10,416 bases of DNA from Synura sp. LO234KE (taxonomy: Eukaryota; Sar; Synurophyceae; Synurales; Mallomonadaceae), in the NCBI GenBank assembly GCA_015143735.1, contig VKHC01000637.1, positions 1 to 10,416 of the forward strand, written 5' to 3'. Both the position numbers and the translations under genes were made by a program. Shown here one piece after another: positions 1-8,510 of the stretch (positions are counted from its first letter, which is position 1; each line of letters starts with the position of its first letter). The notes under the pieces are model-generated. The model ran no database searches, was not told the origin of the DNA, and saw nothing but the letters and a program-made list of their open reading frames with translations.

Positions 1-77
1 TGGAGCTGCTGAAGGGTCTGATCCTTCGACAACAGAAGCGCTTTGCTCTCCTCCAATTGACGAGTCAACTCGTGGTT
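1..77. repeat. terminal direct repeat, left copy
   Basis: Bases 1-75 are identical to 10340-10414; base 76 differs (t against c) and base 77 matches. Both copies lie in coiled-coil coding sequence on the minus strand and in the same frame (residues LTRQLEESKALLLSKDQ). The distance between copies is 10,339 bp. Confidence 0.97.
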
Positions 78-1605
78 CTTCTCTATCACGTTGTCATAGA
101 GGACTGTCTTGTCCGCCACTTCACGTCTCAATGCCTCGCACGTATTTGTCAGCTCAGTCTTATCGACTCGTAAAGATTGAACAGTGGATTCTGACAGAGA
201 GTGGAGCGCTCTAGTCTTCTTTATTTCGGTCATCCACTCCGCCTGTGTCGCCTCATGGGCTTCTTGTGCGTTTGTCAGCAACGATTGCAAATTCCTAATT
301 TTTTTATTTAATTCGATTATTTCGGCATCTTTTGTGGCCAGCGACTGCGGGGTGGCGCTGTTCGACAGTTGACTTCCGTCCCCCGGAGTTAATACACCGC
401 TTCCAGAAATCGAGACGTTTGCTGCTGTAGATATAATCGAGCTTACTTTCGAGTCAATAATTTTACTGGGGCTCTCAAACACAACCTAAGGGAGAAAGGT
501 GCAGGTACTCGATAAGGAGTGGGATAAAACAACCGTTCAATACTCATCAAAAAATATTCATTATTGGGGATCAACTATTTGATTCTCCTCATGAGAGTTG
601 TATAAACTTAAGATTGAATATTTCAAGCTTACCGCAGGAATAGGTACGTTCTGCGCATCGCTCTGACTGTCCGATAAAGCGTCCGGGTCGTCGGTCTCAA
701 ACAGCTGAGGTTTTTCAATGGATGCAACAGAGTTGATGTCCCCTGACATACCTGACATAACCGACATAGTTTCATCTCCATATTCAACCTGATAACGAGT
801 GGCGTTTAGAGTTGTTGCGCGAGATAGCTGTGAGTAAAATGACTTTCGGTTACTGTATTGTAAACTTCAATGCTACTCTCAAGGATGAAAAATAAGATTT
901 TAAACATCAGTTGAATTTTTTACATCTATGTATGGGTTACAATTGTGTAATTTGCTTCTAATTTTTGGAACCGAGTTAAGAATGTTGCATTATTATTACC
1001 TCGCCCATATATCTCGAATTAATATTGATATTGACAACAATTCCATTGACAGCAGCTTTCTTTAGTGCAACAGCCAAATGTCTTTCACTGAACCCTTGAT
1101 CGGCTCCAGCCGCTAATTCATTGATCAGCAAATTTGCGTAACCCAAGCCTTTGTGTGAGTCCCCTCCGAGTAAAGCCTTCTTTTTGTACCTTAATATTAA
1201 CCTTCCTTTCTTTTCCTAGAGATCGCAATGTAAAGCTAATAGCTTCGAAAAATATTTAAAAAATTTAACCTGATATTTTCCTGAGGCCTCTCGATACAAA
1301 GTCACTACCATAGACAATGTCTCGTTAAAGTTAGCGCGCCAACCACTTCCCTCCTTTATCGGAGATACTTCCCCCGAGCTTGCCATTTTCCCACCTCTTT
1401 CGAAGCACACACTCAGTGAACTAGCCAGATTGATTTCATTGTGTTTTGGTATAGATGCATATTGAACTATATGAGACGGGTGGTAAAAGTTTATATCAAT
1501 CGAATGATAACTCGTAAAATCTACACCTTCAATTTTAAATAGAATTTTTACAGGCGTTGTTCCAACTCTGTCAACAGCTTTGAGCATATGTTGAGCCTTC
1601 CGCAT
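1..1605 (-). CDS. NT-C2 (EEIG1/FAM102-like) coiled-coil protein, 5' part, 4 exons, runs off the left edge
   Basis: I read four exons on the minus strand: 1605-1270, 1179-1000, 788-633 and 485-1 (open at the edge). All three joins are phase 0, with introns of 90, 211 and 147 bp. Start ATG 1605 is the first ATG after an in-frame TGA and has A at -3. Residues about 15-165 (exons 1-2) look like an NT-C2 domain: a strand KILFKIEGVDF, then WRANFNETLSM, VTLYREASGKYQ, and KGLGYANLLINELA. This fold is known from EEIG1/FAM102, EHBP1 and plant coiled-coil proteins, where it is thought to bind membranes or Rab-linked partners. Residues about 173-275 are a Ser/Asp-rich linker (MSVMSGMSGD). From about 276 the heptad-like, Glu/Lys/Leu-rich sequence is coiled coil. 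The intron 1 donor (GTTAAA) is weak, so that junction is the least certain. The exact family is inferred; no orthologue was recognised by name. Confidence 0.78.
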
Positions 1606-1685
1606 CTTGATATTTCTTGAAAGTTGAAAGTAATCTCACAATCACGTTGGACGACGCATTGTGCAATAATTACCGAAATACGAAC
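1606..1685. promoter_or_regulatory. shared intergenic region / probable bidirectional promoter
   Basis: Only 80 bp lie between the divergent start codons at 1605 (minus) and 1686 (plus). Both promoters and 5' leaders must lie in this space or reach into the neighbouring gene. Visible elements are the dyad ATTGTGCAAT at 1658-1667, a CACGTT core near 1643, and a tandem gaaagtt/gaaagta near 1619-1632. No TATA box is obvious. The regulatory role comes from position only. Confidence 0.6.
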
Positions 1686-3150
1686 ATGGACAGAACGGAG
1701 GAATTCCGTGGAGTCCTATCCCTTCATACAATCGATACGTCAAGGATATTAAAAACAATATCTTCTGATGCTAGAACCATTGCTTGCAAAATATCTCGTA
1801 AACTCGATGATAATGACTCACTGTTATGTCAATTGAAGAAATTGTAATATTATGACCTAAATACACGGGCAATAATTCTAATTTTATTATATAATAAATC
1901 TTTTTCTTGATAAGAGTTTCCAGGAAAGAGTTTTCAAACGATCCGACCGCGCAAATTGCAGAAATATCTGATATATTCCAATTAAAGTTAACATCTGTTC
2001 AAACTGATTTGAATATTCTGAAACGAAATTTTGACGGTTCTTATAGTGCTATGGTATAAGAAGAATCTAGATGTAATATAACTGTCGTAAAATAATTATT
2101 TCTCTTTCATGTCAGCGTACAGCTCAGCACCGGCTTCATTACAAGTATATATTTGACATATTACAACGGAAATCATCTTCCCAGTTCAAATCATTCCAGG
2201 TGCTTAAGTTTACGGAATTTCAACTTGATCTTATCGGTTTTATCCAATACCCAATAGATATTGGTACAGCAACACGCTGACCACGTAAAAACTAGGAAGA
2301 GTAGGGTAATTAAATATGAATCAAATATTAAGGGAAGTTGTACTGCTGGACTAGACTCTTCTCCACTCTATCTTGACAGCAGTAATTCGTATGCTCTCTT
2401 CAACGGTACGTATTCTAATGAAAAATGACGTGTTGCCTTCTCGCCAATTTTCCATTTCCATTTGAATGTGTATGTTCCAGTTAGTAAAAGAAATAGCATG
2501 AATGGTAGCAATAATGAGCTGCTTCGTCGAAGGCACGTCCCTTTAGATGCTTCTGGAGAGGCAACAAATAATCGTGACGCAGCAACCGCCATATACCCTG
2601 CGCTCTCTGCTCCATCTAAACGGTTAAATTCCGTTACCGGAGATAATAAGAAGGCCATGATGATGAAAATGGATGGAGAAGGGGCTGGTGGGAGTGCAAG
2701 TGCTAGTCGATTATCGAGCTCAAGAAATCGGTTACAGAACGCGGAAAAGATAGAATCCTCTATCGCACAAGTACGTGTCACCATTCCATATCCTGATTGA
2801 TCCATGTGCATTGCCACCTCTCATGTTAATTTCCCATGCCTATCGTACTCTCAGCGAGATTTAATTTCCATCCGTAACAGTCATACATATTTCCTTTGTA
2901 TATCTTACGAAGTCCCCGTGGCCTCATATAGATGGGAAAACTATTCGTTCAAATGGCAACGCTGGTAAAGGACCAATCTGAAATGATATCGAGAATCGAA
3001 GATGACGTGGAGGCTGGGCTTCAAGACACACAAGACGCCAACACGAGTATGATGAAGCTCTATGAAATTACGAAAGGCAACAGAAGTATGATACTTAAAA
3101 TATTCGCTTTACTGGTATTTTTCATATTTGTTTTCCTTGTTTGGACTTAA
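1686..3150 (+). CDS. syntaxin-5 / Sed5 homologue (Golgi Qa-SNARE), 6 exons
   Basis: Exons 1686-1843, 1924-2053, 2116-2199, 2333-2405, 2481-2770 and 2932-3150 join in frame to 317 residues, within the usual 300-355 of syntaxin 5. Introns are 80, 62, 133, 75 and 161 bp. The start has a strong context (AACATGG). Residues 2-7, DRTEEF, match the N-peptide by which Sed5/syntaxin 5 binds the SM protein Sly1. Residues about 15-125 are a short helical (Habc-like) region. Residues about 232-288 form the SNARE motif, with the central 0-layer glutamine at about residue 260 (VKDQSE), which makes it a Q-SNARE. A hydrophobic tail anchor (KIFALLVFFIFVFLVW) ends the protein. Known role of the family: ER-Golgi and intra-Golgi fusion. 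Exon 4 (2333-2405) is the least certain: its acceptor is TTAAG with little pyrimidine, and it encodes a non-conserved linker. The gene is divergent from the NT-C2 gene. Confidence 0.9.
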
Positions 3151-3469
3151 TTTCCGTTGAACTAGTATACATGTAAGCACTATAGTTATGATTGTTGGTT
3201 GTGCATATTTTCTCCATGTCATTCGCTAGCCCGCCACTGTACTGTTCAACTTCCATCGCCCAAAAACGCATATTTCGTTTAATTAAGAACTAGACCACTT
3301 CCTTCACAATTAAAACTATTGAGCGACATAGCTTAGCAATAGTGTAGCTGAATCCAAATATGCCCAAAATTCTATACTTAATTGTTCAGTCAGCAGTAAA
3401 GAAAGATTTGCAAAATCATCGCCCAGATAGTCCCGAAAATCGTATAGTTAGTTTAAGTAGTTTAGGACT
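3151..3469. other. 3' flank of the syntaxin gene
   Basis: AT-rich sequence with no open frame of note and no canonical AATAAA. It probably holds the syntaxin 3' UTR, then single-copy spacer up to the start of the repeat arm near 3470. Nothing else is visible here. Confidence 0.5.
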
Positions 3470-3580
3470 GAAGAAAAACAGACCAAAATGAGAGGAGGAC
3501 ACGACACCCCGCGGCATCACTACCTAGACTAGCTACTCTCCAGGAACCAACTGGCAAGTCCCGTGACCGAGTGGAGAGAA

Positions 3581-3598
3581 CCGAGTGAATGCACTCGG
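3581..3598. repeat. hairpin motif near the 3' end of the left arm
   Basis: ccgagtgaatgcactcgg: a 7-bp perfect stem (CCGAGTG/CACTCGG) around a 4-base AATG loop. The inverted counterpart is at 8708-8724 and a weaker same-orientation version at 6517-6528. Homology between the arms continues on both sides of it, so it is internal to the repeat and not its end. Confidence 0.65.
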
Positions 3599-3608
3599 AG
3601 AATCTACT

Positions 3609-3910
3609 TTAGTCACCCCCGACTATATCCCCAGCTCCCGCCGGCTGCGGGGGGGACAGGGGCCAGAGGGGCTGCCGATCGCGATAGAAACCGGCCAACA
3701 GATAGAGAAACGACCGCTGCGCTGCCGACAAATGGGCTACATATACAAGCGAGAGTCGGGGATCTCGATGCGACCGCAAACGATGGCGGCGACGAGGGGG
3801 TGGACGAACGAGTCTACTCCCGGCTGACGAGTGGAGAGGCGCTCGAGCCCGGAGGGCCGGAGGGGAGAAAGCTGGGTCATCTGATTGGACAGACCTGCAC
3901 AACCTTGAGC
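3609..3910 (-). pseudogene. segment downstream of RNase H, conserved between the arms
   Basis: A minus frame gives VYVAHLSAAQRSFLYLLAGF and continues to a stop at 3609. The right arm encodes IAHLSKEQRAGF at about 8572-8607 before a stop. This conservation in two decayed copies suggests a former protein segment after the RNase H domain. In some non-LTR retrotransposons a similar L..xQR..L..L..G.Y stretch follows RNase H, but the resemblance is too short to assign. No zinc-knuckle cysteines are visible. Confidence 0.35.
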
Positions 3911-4533
3911 AGCTAACCGGTCCGCAGCAGCGTTGCCGAGGGCCTCGGGGGTGGTCGCGGTGGAGTGAGCATTGGTCCAACCAATCGAGAGGTTGTCGGA
4001 ACGCTTAACCAAGGCGATGCCCCGGCGGATGCGCTGGACAAGTTCCTTGTTGCAACGGCCTCTTTGACTGGGTTGTCCGCAAAAAGCCGAACAAAAATCT
4101 CACTGTCTGTCAAAATGTTGAAGTTGCGAGGTGGGTGGGGCCGGGAGGCCTAGAGGCGAGGAAGGCGCTGAGCTCACCCGTTTTGCTTGTGGGCCGGAGG
4201 GTGCCCACCCACGCTCGATCGGACCGGTCGGAAATTACAGGGCCCCAGAGGTCCACGATTTAGTCAGCATGGTGGTGCAGATGTGGACTCCCCAGCCCGC
4301 GGTGCCTATGCCTTGGACGACGAGCCATCTGTAAATAAGGTAGCAGTGGGAGATGAGAGAGGGGGCTGACACAGGGTCACCTCTGACTGGACGAAACTTC
4401 CCGCCTTCTGTCGTGTTTTAAATCTCTTGACATCGTTCGGGACACCGAGAGTCTGGAGCTGTGCTTCCTTCCAGGAGGTGTATACTCCCGGGACGTGCCC
4501 TAACCGTACGCCGTAGAAAAGCTTGGGTTCCAC
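3911..4533 (-). pseudogene. decayed RNase H1-like gene with viroplasmin domain (left copy)
   Basis: The minus strand from 4530 encodes LFYGVRLGHVPGVYTSWKEA and, up to about 4390, KRFKTRQKAGSFVQ: an RNase H1 N-terminal hybrid-binding (viroplasmin-type) domain. The RNase H domain follows, with all four acidic catalytic residues recognisable: TDGSSS (D at about 4329), TGELSAF (E at about 4175), ILTDSE (D at about 4107) and AAADRLAAQG (D at about 3920). NAHS supplies the usual histidine near 3965. DLWGPV and the segment KELVQRIRRG are also typical. A stop at 4306 and several frame changes (near 4300, 4150 and 4050) break it. Enzymes of this type cut RNA in RNA/DNA hybrids. It may be a captured cellular RNase H1 or a retroelement module; the stretch just before 4533 (ctgtcag) could be a fossil splice acceptor. 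Confidence 0.72.
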
Positions 4534-4671
4534 TGACAGCCGAGGTTAATAGGGCTTGAATTTCCGCAGAAAGTACCGAAGTAGGCCAGGGTCGGAGGAG
4601 GGTAGAGCGGCCGCTCGAGATACTTTGCTTGTTTCCGCATCTCCCAGATCCCGTCGAAAAGGGAGACGAGT

Positions 4672-5324
4672 TCACGACTGAAGGCGGTCAGAACTGCGTC
4701 GATAGTCCGTTGGAAGTAAGGCCGAAGAGAGGTGGTCGAGTTGAGTGGTGCTCCAGTTGCCTAGGCAGATCCTGTGGCCCTCAGGGGAGCGAACACGGGG
4801 GATCAAACGTCGTTCGAGGTCAGAGTCCAGAGAGTACTGCGCTAGAGCTGCATCCGAAGCCTCAGGTCCTTGAACTAGCAAAGGGTGAAGGCAAAGGTGA
4901 AACACGTGGTCGTACGTGTCCTCCGATGATGTACGGTCAGGAGCAACAAATCGTACACGCCAGGAGTTGGGTCCTGCTTGCGTTGGTGCGGGCACCCTTG
5001 CACTGGTTGCGCCCAATGGTCCAGTGACGTTCGTGAAGAAGCTTGTCGTAGTGGCTGCGGGTTCCTTGGGAAAGTGACGCGAGGTTGAGCACTTTAGTAG
5101 CATATAGTGTAAGGTGGTATCTTCCCAGATGGGTGGGTCAGCTGGAAGAGTTCGGCTGGCGTCCCGCGAGCGTCGAGCTTGAAGGAGACGTGACGCCTGT
5201 ATTCGGGATTCAAGGGGGTGCCTGTGAAGATGTCACGCCAGGTCCATGTGTCGCGGAGGAGTCCAACGGGGAGACAGTGCAAGAGGGAGTGAGATGTGAG
5301 AGCAACTTCAGCGAAGGAGGACAT
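4672..5324 (-). pseudogene. unidentified coding remnant upstream of the left RNase H copy
   Basis: Two minus frames are open: 5324-5094, starting ATG and containing LLRDTWTWRD, and 5103-4672, containing LAQYSLDS. Both have recognisable counterparts on the plus strand of the right arm (ILRDAWTWRD near 7610; LAQYSVDSE near 8027), so they are parts of the repeated element and not chance frames. I do not recognise the protein; there is no reverse transcriptase YADD box, integrase or transposase motif. It sits directly 5' of the viroplasmin-RNase H region and may be an upstream part of the same former polyprotein. Confidence 0.45.
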
Positions 5325-5396
5325 CGCTCAGATAGTAGAGAAATTAATTGTTACTCTTCAGTCCTCAGCAAGTAGTGGTAACAAAGAACGAATGAA

Positions 5397-5980
5397 TGTT
5401 GGAATAATAGCTCTAGGTCTGAATGCTCAAGGTTCAAGAGCATTTTACAATAATCAAGCTTAGCTTACTTAGATTAACAATTATAGAGTGATGATGCTTC
5501 ATCGAAGTGAAGTAATGCCTACGCACTCCCACCAACTTCAACTTCAACTCATAGTTGTGGTAACACTTCAACTTACAGTTGAAAGTATATTATACAGTAT
5601 ATGTACAGGTGTATGTATATAGGAATAAATATAATATCGTTCATAAACATTAATAGACGATATCATTCAAGTAGTTAGCCGCTGCTGAGTACCCAGCACT
5701 TAGTTAGCAACTGTACTCAGTTCTTAGATACTTAGTTACACAGTCGCTCCTTCAGTTCGTACCAAGCCAGCTCCTAGTCAACGTGCTTCAAGGCTCCTTC
5801 CTACAGCGCTACCTCTTCCTGACTGAGTGCGAGACGCTGTCCTAGCTTGCTTAAGGGTTCCTAGCCACAGTGCTCCCTCATCCTGACTGAGTGCGAGACA
5901 CTGCTCTGGTTTGGAAATAGCCCATATTCTAACGATGGAAAGTAGATCAGTACTGGCTGCAAAGCTTGTAAATACCAACC
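5397..5980. mobile_element. possible solo LTR (Copia-like ends)
   Basis: The stretch begins TGTTGGAATAATAG, the usual start of Ty1/Copia LTRs. Near its end aataccaacc is an imperfect inverse of that start (8 of 10 bases). The 5 bases before it (atgaa, 5392-5396) recur at 5984-5988, three bases beyond the proposed end, like a target-site duplication. Inside are AATAAA at 5624-5629, TATA-like stretches near 5600-5620, and AT-rich then mixed sequence as in U3-R-U5. The end does not read CA and no primer-binding site follows, so this is tentative. Confidence 0.35.
5784..5911. repeat. 64-bp tandem duplication, two units
   Basis: Units 5784-5847 and 5848-5911 align without gaps at about 50 of 64 bases. 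They share the block cctgactgagtgcgagac. They lie within the proposed LTR, in what would be its downstream (U5-like) part. Confidence 0.8.
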
Positions 5981-5984
5981 TCTA

Positions 5985-6440
5985 TGAACCAGGCCAAGGG
6001 GCTGTCATCAGTGGATAAAAAATCAATCAGATGCGCTCCCTAGGCTCCAATTAGTAGATGCGCATCCTCACGGTACCACTCACGTGATAAGTGCAAGTTG
6101 CTGTTGGACTACCATAATAACGGGACGGCAACGTATCTTCGCCACATTATGACGGTCAAGCCACGGGCCAGCAAGATGATGGGGGCTCATATCAACCACC
6201 TTCTTTCGTCCCGCTGGAAAGCGGTCTCCCTGTCTACCTCTCCTGGTCCTCTGCGTAGAGAAACGCGGTCTCGGACCCGTTGGCGGATCGGGGCTGTGCA
6301 GGGATAGCTCTCCGTCCGTCTCTTCTGCCTCTAGAGCCTGGCGTGCTGTCGCGATTCCCCAGAAGGGTTCCATCACCAGCTTTCCTAAAGTCTAATGCTC
6401 AATAATAATTAAGGGAAGAAGTATGTATGGATTCATTCAA
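5985..6440. other. unassigned spacer between the arms
   Basis: A GC-richer block (about 6080-6376) carries an open minus frame of 98 codons and an overlapping plus frame of 69. Neither resembles a known family, and I found no copy elsewhere in the window. It may be residual internal sequence of a retroelement or host DNA between insertions. Confidence 0.3.
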
Positions 6441-6469
6441 ACAGAAAGATACTAGCACTCGTCCCTATA

Positions 6470-6530
6470 CAACCACTCCCTATGCACCTATTGGCGAGTC
6501 GTAGCGGGGAGCCCAAAGTGAATGCACTAG
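6470..6530 (-). repeat. possible third fragment of the arm 3' end
   Basis: ttggcgagtc, then cggggag, then agtgaatgcact (6517-6528) resemble in order ctggcaagtc, gtggagag and gagtgaatgcactc of the left arm (3550-3598), in the same orientation. The match is short and patchy. If real, a third truncated copy lies in the centre. Confidence 0.3.
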
Positions 6531-7539
6531 AAATGTGTGTTATTTCTTAAAACGTGTTTGTGTGATTTTTTCAAAGCAGCATACCTATAAGCTTTTAACC
6601 ACTCGGCACTTCAGTAGTTTTGCCGGTACAGCACATCGACGCGACTTTTCCCCAAGAAACCTCCGGATATTCATTACGGGAAAGTTCTGGGCCGAGATCC
6701 GCACAAGCGGTTTGGTATTGACGGAAGCGTAGTACATGCAAATGACTATTCGGCGCCAGCAAGTTTGGTGCGTCCTCTCGGTTGTTCCTCCTACAGTCGA
6801 TCGACCAGTACGTGCAGTGCGCACTCACTTTTCGAAATAGCAGAAGGAGGTCGCTGAGTCTGATGTTACGAAGGCGGTCTGGGTACAATTGGATGAGTAT
6901 CGTGTTGTAGGAGGGGCGAATATGTCATTGAAGTTTCTCCACAAGTAGTTTTTACTCTCTTTTGCCTCACTGGTCTCGTATCCAGTGGTGGTTTGTCTTT
7001 TCGAGATATGCAATTAGACTGTTATATCCACTTAGACTATGTGTATCTTGCGTTGCATACCAGTACTGGATTTTCTCCTCCTCAAAGCGCTGCCAATTAT
7101 GGAACTTTTCGCACCAGCCTCTGTTCTTTGTACATACAGAATCATCACTCGTGGACAGTGGTCATGAGGCGGTGGAGAAATCACTACTACCCCGACCTAT
7201 CTAACCCGGAGCCGTCCTTCTCACGGGTATCCTCAGAGCTCTATGGTAGACGACGCCACAGAAACCCAGTCTCCCAGTGCATACACATACCTGACCCGAC
7301 ATTACTCCGGTCTCTCAGAGGTCTCCTCCGGCCACTTAATTCATCGAACTCATGGAAAAGTTGCACGAAGTAGCACAACTTCACTTCTCGCGTCTCACCG
7401 GGAATGATCACGTCCCCCAGTAACACCGCCTCCCAAGGGGTACTCTCCCAGCCTCGCCTCCGGAGCTCTGGGCATGCATCTCGTCCAGATCTACGTGGTC
7501 ACCGGTATCTCCCCTCCTCAACTTAGACTCGGCGGAGTT
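6531..7539. other. unassigned about 1-kb segment before the right arm
   Basis: Several frames of 60-126 codons are open on both strands (for example plus 6993-7373; minus 6595-6888 and 7241-7426). None shows a motif I recognise. A plus frame near 6680-6780 reads HKRFGIDGSVVHANDYSAP, which looks protein-like but is soon interrupted. It lies where the 5' continuation of the right-arm element would be, so it may be the same element's upstream part, which in the left arm is replaced by the LTR-like sequence. Confidence 0.3.
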
Positions 7540-8052
7540 GTCGTCTCCTCCTTTTCCGAGGTTGGTTTCAAGTCTCATTCTCATTCAGACTGCCTCCTTG
7601 TCGGAATACTCCGTGACGCGTGGACTTGGCGTGATTGTGTTACGAGCGTCCCGCTTCTGGTCCCTCTAGAATCCCGAATAAAAGCACTTTGTCTGATTTA
7701 AGCCCAACAGACTCGGTATGACAACCGAGCTCTTCTGACTGACCCATCTACATGGGAAGACACTACCTTCCTTCACGCCTCTAAAGAGCTTAAGCTTGCT
7801 TCCCTACCCCATGGCATCCGCAGGCATCGCTAGAAACTTCTTCCCAAACGCCTCTAAAGCATCGGGCACAACCAGTGCAAAGGCGCCCGGACCAACATAA
7901 GAAGAACTAAGCTTCTGATTTGTGCACATTGCTGTACAGACGACCACACTTCTGAAGTCACGAACGTTTCGCTTGTGTCAACTAGCCTGTTGTCGTTCAA
8001 GGCCGCGAGGCTTTGGACGTGGTTTTGGCGCAGTACTCCGTGGACTCCGAAA
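7540..8052 (+). pseudogene. unidentified coding remnant upstream of the right RNase H copy
   Basis: The plus frame to 7701 contains ILRDAWTWRD and later frames contain LAQYSVDSE (8027-8053), matching the left-arm remnant. Stops follow each (TAA at 7699-7701, and further ones near 7830 and 7915). Function unknown. It has no visible start of its own, because the match to the left arm begins in mid-frame. Confidence 0.42.
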
Positions 8053-8510
8053 CGAGACTGCAAGCAGAGCGTTTCGTACAGACGGTTGTCACCTTGGATC
8101 AGCCCCCACTTTCCTCACCGACCGCCACCACCCTTACTGATGGCTCGTTGTCCAAGGCGCTTCTCAATGCGGGGTGGGCAGTGCACGTCTGTGAATACCT
8201 TGACGACTTGGTTGTGGATCTCTGGGGTCCACTATAGTCTCGGATCCCACACGGAAAAAGTGTGGTTGGCGTCTCCAACAATACGGACGGTAAAAGGGCG
8301 CTGTAAAAAGGAAATTGTCCGGCGCATCCGCTGTACTCTGGCCAAACGCTCTGACAATCTCCTATCGGCTAGACCGAAACTCACTCCTTTGCCGACCGCC
8401 TGGCCTCCAGCGGAGATGCTTCGGATCGTCCCGTCAGATGGGACAGGAGTTGCCGCTACGAGCTGGAGCCCTTCGCTCCTCTCCGGACTGGAGCAGTCGG
8501 TTGCGTAGGG
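8053..8510 (+). pseudogene. decayed RNase H copy lacking the viroplasmin domain (right copy)
   Basis: The frame through 8053-8237 reads LSSPTATTLTDGSLSKA, then GWAVHV and VDLWGPL before TAG at 8235-8237, matching the left copy from the first catalytic aspartate on. Later frames give KEIVRRIRCTLAKRSDN (8312-8362) and FADRLASSGD near 8390. The first (TDG) and last (ADRLA) acidic sites remain. The GEL and TDSE sites and the histidine segment are missing through deletions, so no active enzyme is possible. The viroplasmin domain seen in the left copy is absent: the sequence passes straight from the upstream remnant to the last residues before the RNase H domain. Confidence 0.65.

Larger units (their letters stand above)
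3470..5330 (-). repeat. left arm of a diverged inverted repeat (RNase H-bearing element, minus orientation)
   Basis: The sequence matches 7540-8835 in inverted orientation, in patches over almost its whole length: the tail with hairpin (3520-3620 against 8690-8790), the HLS..QR segment, the RNase H region, the ..LAQYS.DS.. segment and the LRDTWTWRD segment. Divergence is high, with indels and frame changes, so it is old. GC content is clearly higher than in the flanking genes. It reads from about 5330 (5' side) to about 3470 (3' end). I cannot tell whether it is one half of a long-TIR element or one of two independent insertions. Confidence 0.72.

Noticed and set aside
184-372. Plus-strand 62-codon frame at the left end
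   Set aside because: Antisense to exon 4 of the coiled-coil gene.
1617-1685. Upstream extension of the syntaxin frame to 1617
   Set aside because: It would start at TTG; ATG 1686 has a good context and places the DRTEEF peptide at the N terminus as in the family.
2368-2817. 149-codon minus frame opposite the syntaxin gene
   Set aside because: It lies across syntaxin exons and introns on the other strand; the plus strand has conserved SNARE sequence and splice signals.
3581-3640. Helitron 3' end (hairpin followed by a CTAG-like end)
   Set aside because: Homology between the arms runs well past the hairpin on both sides, so no element boundary lies there; no Rep/helicase is visible.
4629-5027. 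Plus-strand frame of 132 codons in the left arm
   Set aside because: The conserved reading between the arms is on the minus strand here; this is its complement.
5550-5620. CRISPR or structured RNA in the repeated cttcaact stretch
   Set aside because: The short repeats are irregular, unspaced and AT-rich; they fit LTR U3-type sequence better.
6080-6376. 98-codon minus frame as a gene
   Set aside because: No recognisable domain, no copy elsewhere in the window, and it lies in the middle of decayed repeats.
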